The notes below the pieces were generated by a model, which had not been told where the DNA came from, did not search any database, and was given only the letters and a program-made list of their open reading frames with translations. The translations under genes and the position numbers were made by a program. A stretch of 64,000 nucleotides of DNA from NCBI RefSeq assembly GCF_900128995.1, contig NZ_FQUE01000003.1, forward strand, positions 310,001-374,000, given 5' to 3'. Within the stretch, counting starts at the first letter, position 1; the number at the start of each line of letters is the position of its first letter. This document shows, piece after piece, positions 63,155 to 64,000 of the stretch. Origin of the DNA: Loktanella atrilutea. GTDB lineage: Bacteria > Pseudomonadota > Alphaproteobacteria > Rhodobacterales > Rhodobacteraceae.

Positions 63155-64000
63155 ACCAAGGCCTGCACGAACCAGGCGGTGCCGATGATCGCGCCGCCCA
63201 AAGCCATCCATGCCAGTCTGGCGCGACGACGCTGCGGTTTCGGGGGCGGAGGCGGATTGTTCAGGCGAATCAGCGCTTCCTCTGCGAGGCGCGGCAATTG
63301 CGGGCCGAACCGCGACAAGACCAATGCGGCCTTGCGCAAGTCGTTCAACAGCGCGCGGGGGCCGATCGATTTGCTGACGTAATCCGTCACGATCGGTTGT
63401 GCGGCCTGCCAGATGTTCATGTGCGGATCCATCGAGCGAGCCACGCCCTCTACCACGACCATCGTCCGTTGAAGGAGGATCAGTTCGGTCCGTGTTTCCA
63501 TGCCGAACCGTTCCGTCACCTCGAAGAGATAGGACAGCAGACGCGCCATGGAAATGCGGCTGGCATCCATGCCGAAGATCGGCTCTCCGACAGCGCGAAG
63601 CGCACGGGCAAATTCGTCGACGTCTTTGTGGGATGGGACGTAACCGGCCTCGAAGTGGACCTCAGCAACGCGCTGATAGTCCTTGCGGATAAAGCCGAAA
63701 AGGATCTCGGCATAGACACGGCGGGTATATTCGTCGATCCGCCCCATGATGCCGAAGTCATAGGCGATGATGTCACCGTTCGCCCCGATCTTCAGGTTGC
63801 CCTGGTGCATGTCGCCGTGAAAATAGCCGTCGCGCAGGGCATGGGACAGGAACAGTTGCAGCACCCGCGCTGCCAGTACCCGACGGTCGAGCCCCGCGGC
63901 ATCAATGGCCGCGTTGTCGCCGGCGCTTATTCCCTCGACCCAATCCAGTGTCATCACGCGGCGGCCCGAGAGGTGCCAGCGGATCGAGGGGACGTGAAAT
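63151..64000 (-). CDS. ubiB: UbiB/ABC1 family protein, C-terminal part (runs off the edge)
   Basis: The visible 282 codons are the C-terminal half of UbiB, the atypical kinase-like ATPase needed for ubiquinone hydroxylation. Motifs are FHGDMHQGNLKI (catalytic-loop type) and IIAYDFGIMGRI (DFG). A basic, Pro-rich linker (NPPPPPKPQRRRAR) precedes a terminal transmembrane helix (LAWMALGGAIIGTAWFVQAL), as in UbiB. The frame continues beyond 64000 as FHVPSIRWHLSGRRVMTLDW. It is convergent with flgD, sharing the stop-codon bases. Confidence 0.93.
   Translation of the reverse strand, partial: FHVPSIRWHLSGRRVMTLDWVEGISAGDNAAIDAAGLDRRVLAARVLQLFLSHALRDGYFHGDMHQGNLKIGANGDIIAYDFGIMGRIDEYTRRVYAEILFGFIRKDYQRVAEVHFEAGYVPSHKDVDEFARALRAVGEPIFGMDASRISMARLLSYLFEVTERFGMETRTELILLQRTMVVVEGVARSMDPHMNIWQAAQPIVTDYVSKSIGPRALLNDLRKAALVLSRFGPQLPRLAEEALIRLNNPPPPPKPQRRRARLAWMALGGAIIGTAWFVQALV

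Overview
The window is GC-rich, densely coded bacterial DNA. The gene content points to a Rhodobacterales (Roseobacter-group) alphaproteobacterium that carries photosynthesis genes. The pointers are a CcrM-type GANTC methyltransferase, DUF3576 next to leuS, DUF2125, the run pmbA / inositol-phosphatase family / DUF4170 / kdtA-like / lpxK, a bacteriochlorophyll gene block, and alphaproteobacterial-type flagellar genes. No rRNA, tRNA, CRISPR array, insertion sequence or integrase was recognised. Function calls rest on motifs and family memory; no database search was run.

Layout. 1-6.6 kb: an FtsX-like ABC exporter (cut by the window edge), a thiolase, YggT, an Atg22-like MFS protein, MepA, a phytase-like esterase and a VUT/YhhQ queuosine-precursor transporter. 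6.6-8.6 kb is the most unusual part: a short structured RNA unit containing 17 nt complementary to the 16S rRNA 3' end, then the ribosome-rescue hydrolase arfB, then an AT-richer two-gene cassette encoding a proteasome-beta-like Ntn hydrolase and a 56-residue overlapping partner. 8.6-22 kb: NAD salvage (pncB, pncA), TerB-like, AbrB-type membrane protein, TrhO, YegD-like Hsp70, an FAD oxidoreductase with a uronate-dehydrogenase-like partner, an L,D-transpeptidase, a KpsS-like protein, 1-Cys peroxiredoxin, aldehyde dehydrogenase, an RluA-type pseudouridine synthase and YggS. 22-28.5 kb: porin, DUF3576 lipoprotein, leuS-lptE-holA. 28.8-33.7 kb: BaiN-like flavoprotein, a small HNH-like protein, DUF1992, an enoyl-CoA hydratase/SDR pair, DUF2125. 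33.8-38.3 kb: pmbA to lpxK, a lipid A/Kdo neighbourhood. 38.3-48.7 kb: a membrane-anchored winged-helix protein with a small secreted neighbour, rnhB, ccrM, an MDR oxidoreductase, alkB, mutY, dciA, a DsbA-family protein, a CoA transferase and an HWE histidine kinase.

48.9-52.8 kb holds a compact leftward operon bchG-bch2(pucC-like)-bchP-idi that makes and esterifies the bacteriochlorophyll tail. It has one TGT-N12-ACA (PpsR/CrtJ-type) site upstream of bchG. 52.9-59.9 kb is a rightward run of overlapping sugar and glycan genes: ThuA, Gfo/Idh/MocA, GT4, an unknown protein, TPR-GT, DUF6165 and FkbM. It leads directly into flagellar genes at 60.2-63.2 kb (flgN-like, flgJ, fliK, flgD). Between them sits a 32-codon stub that reads as the N-terminus of MotB and then stops, which suggests a deletion in the motility locus. 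The window ends inside ubiB.

Best leads: the anti-16S RNA unit at 6.64-6.87 kb, the Ntn-hydrolase cassette at 7.53-8.54 kb, the motB stub at 59.94 kb, the kdtA-like gene that lacks both conserved glutamates, and the two-TM winged-helix protein.
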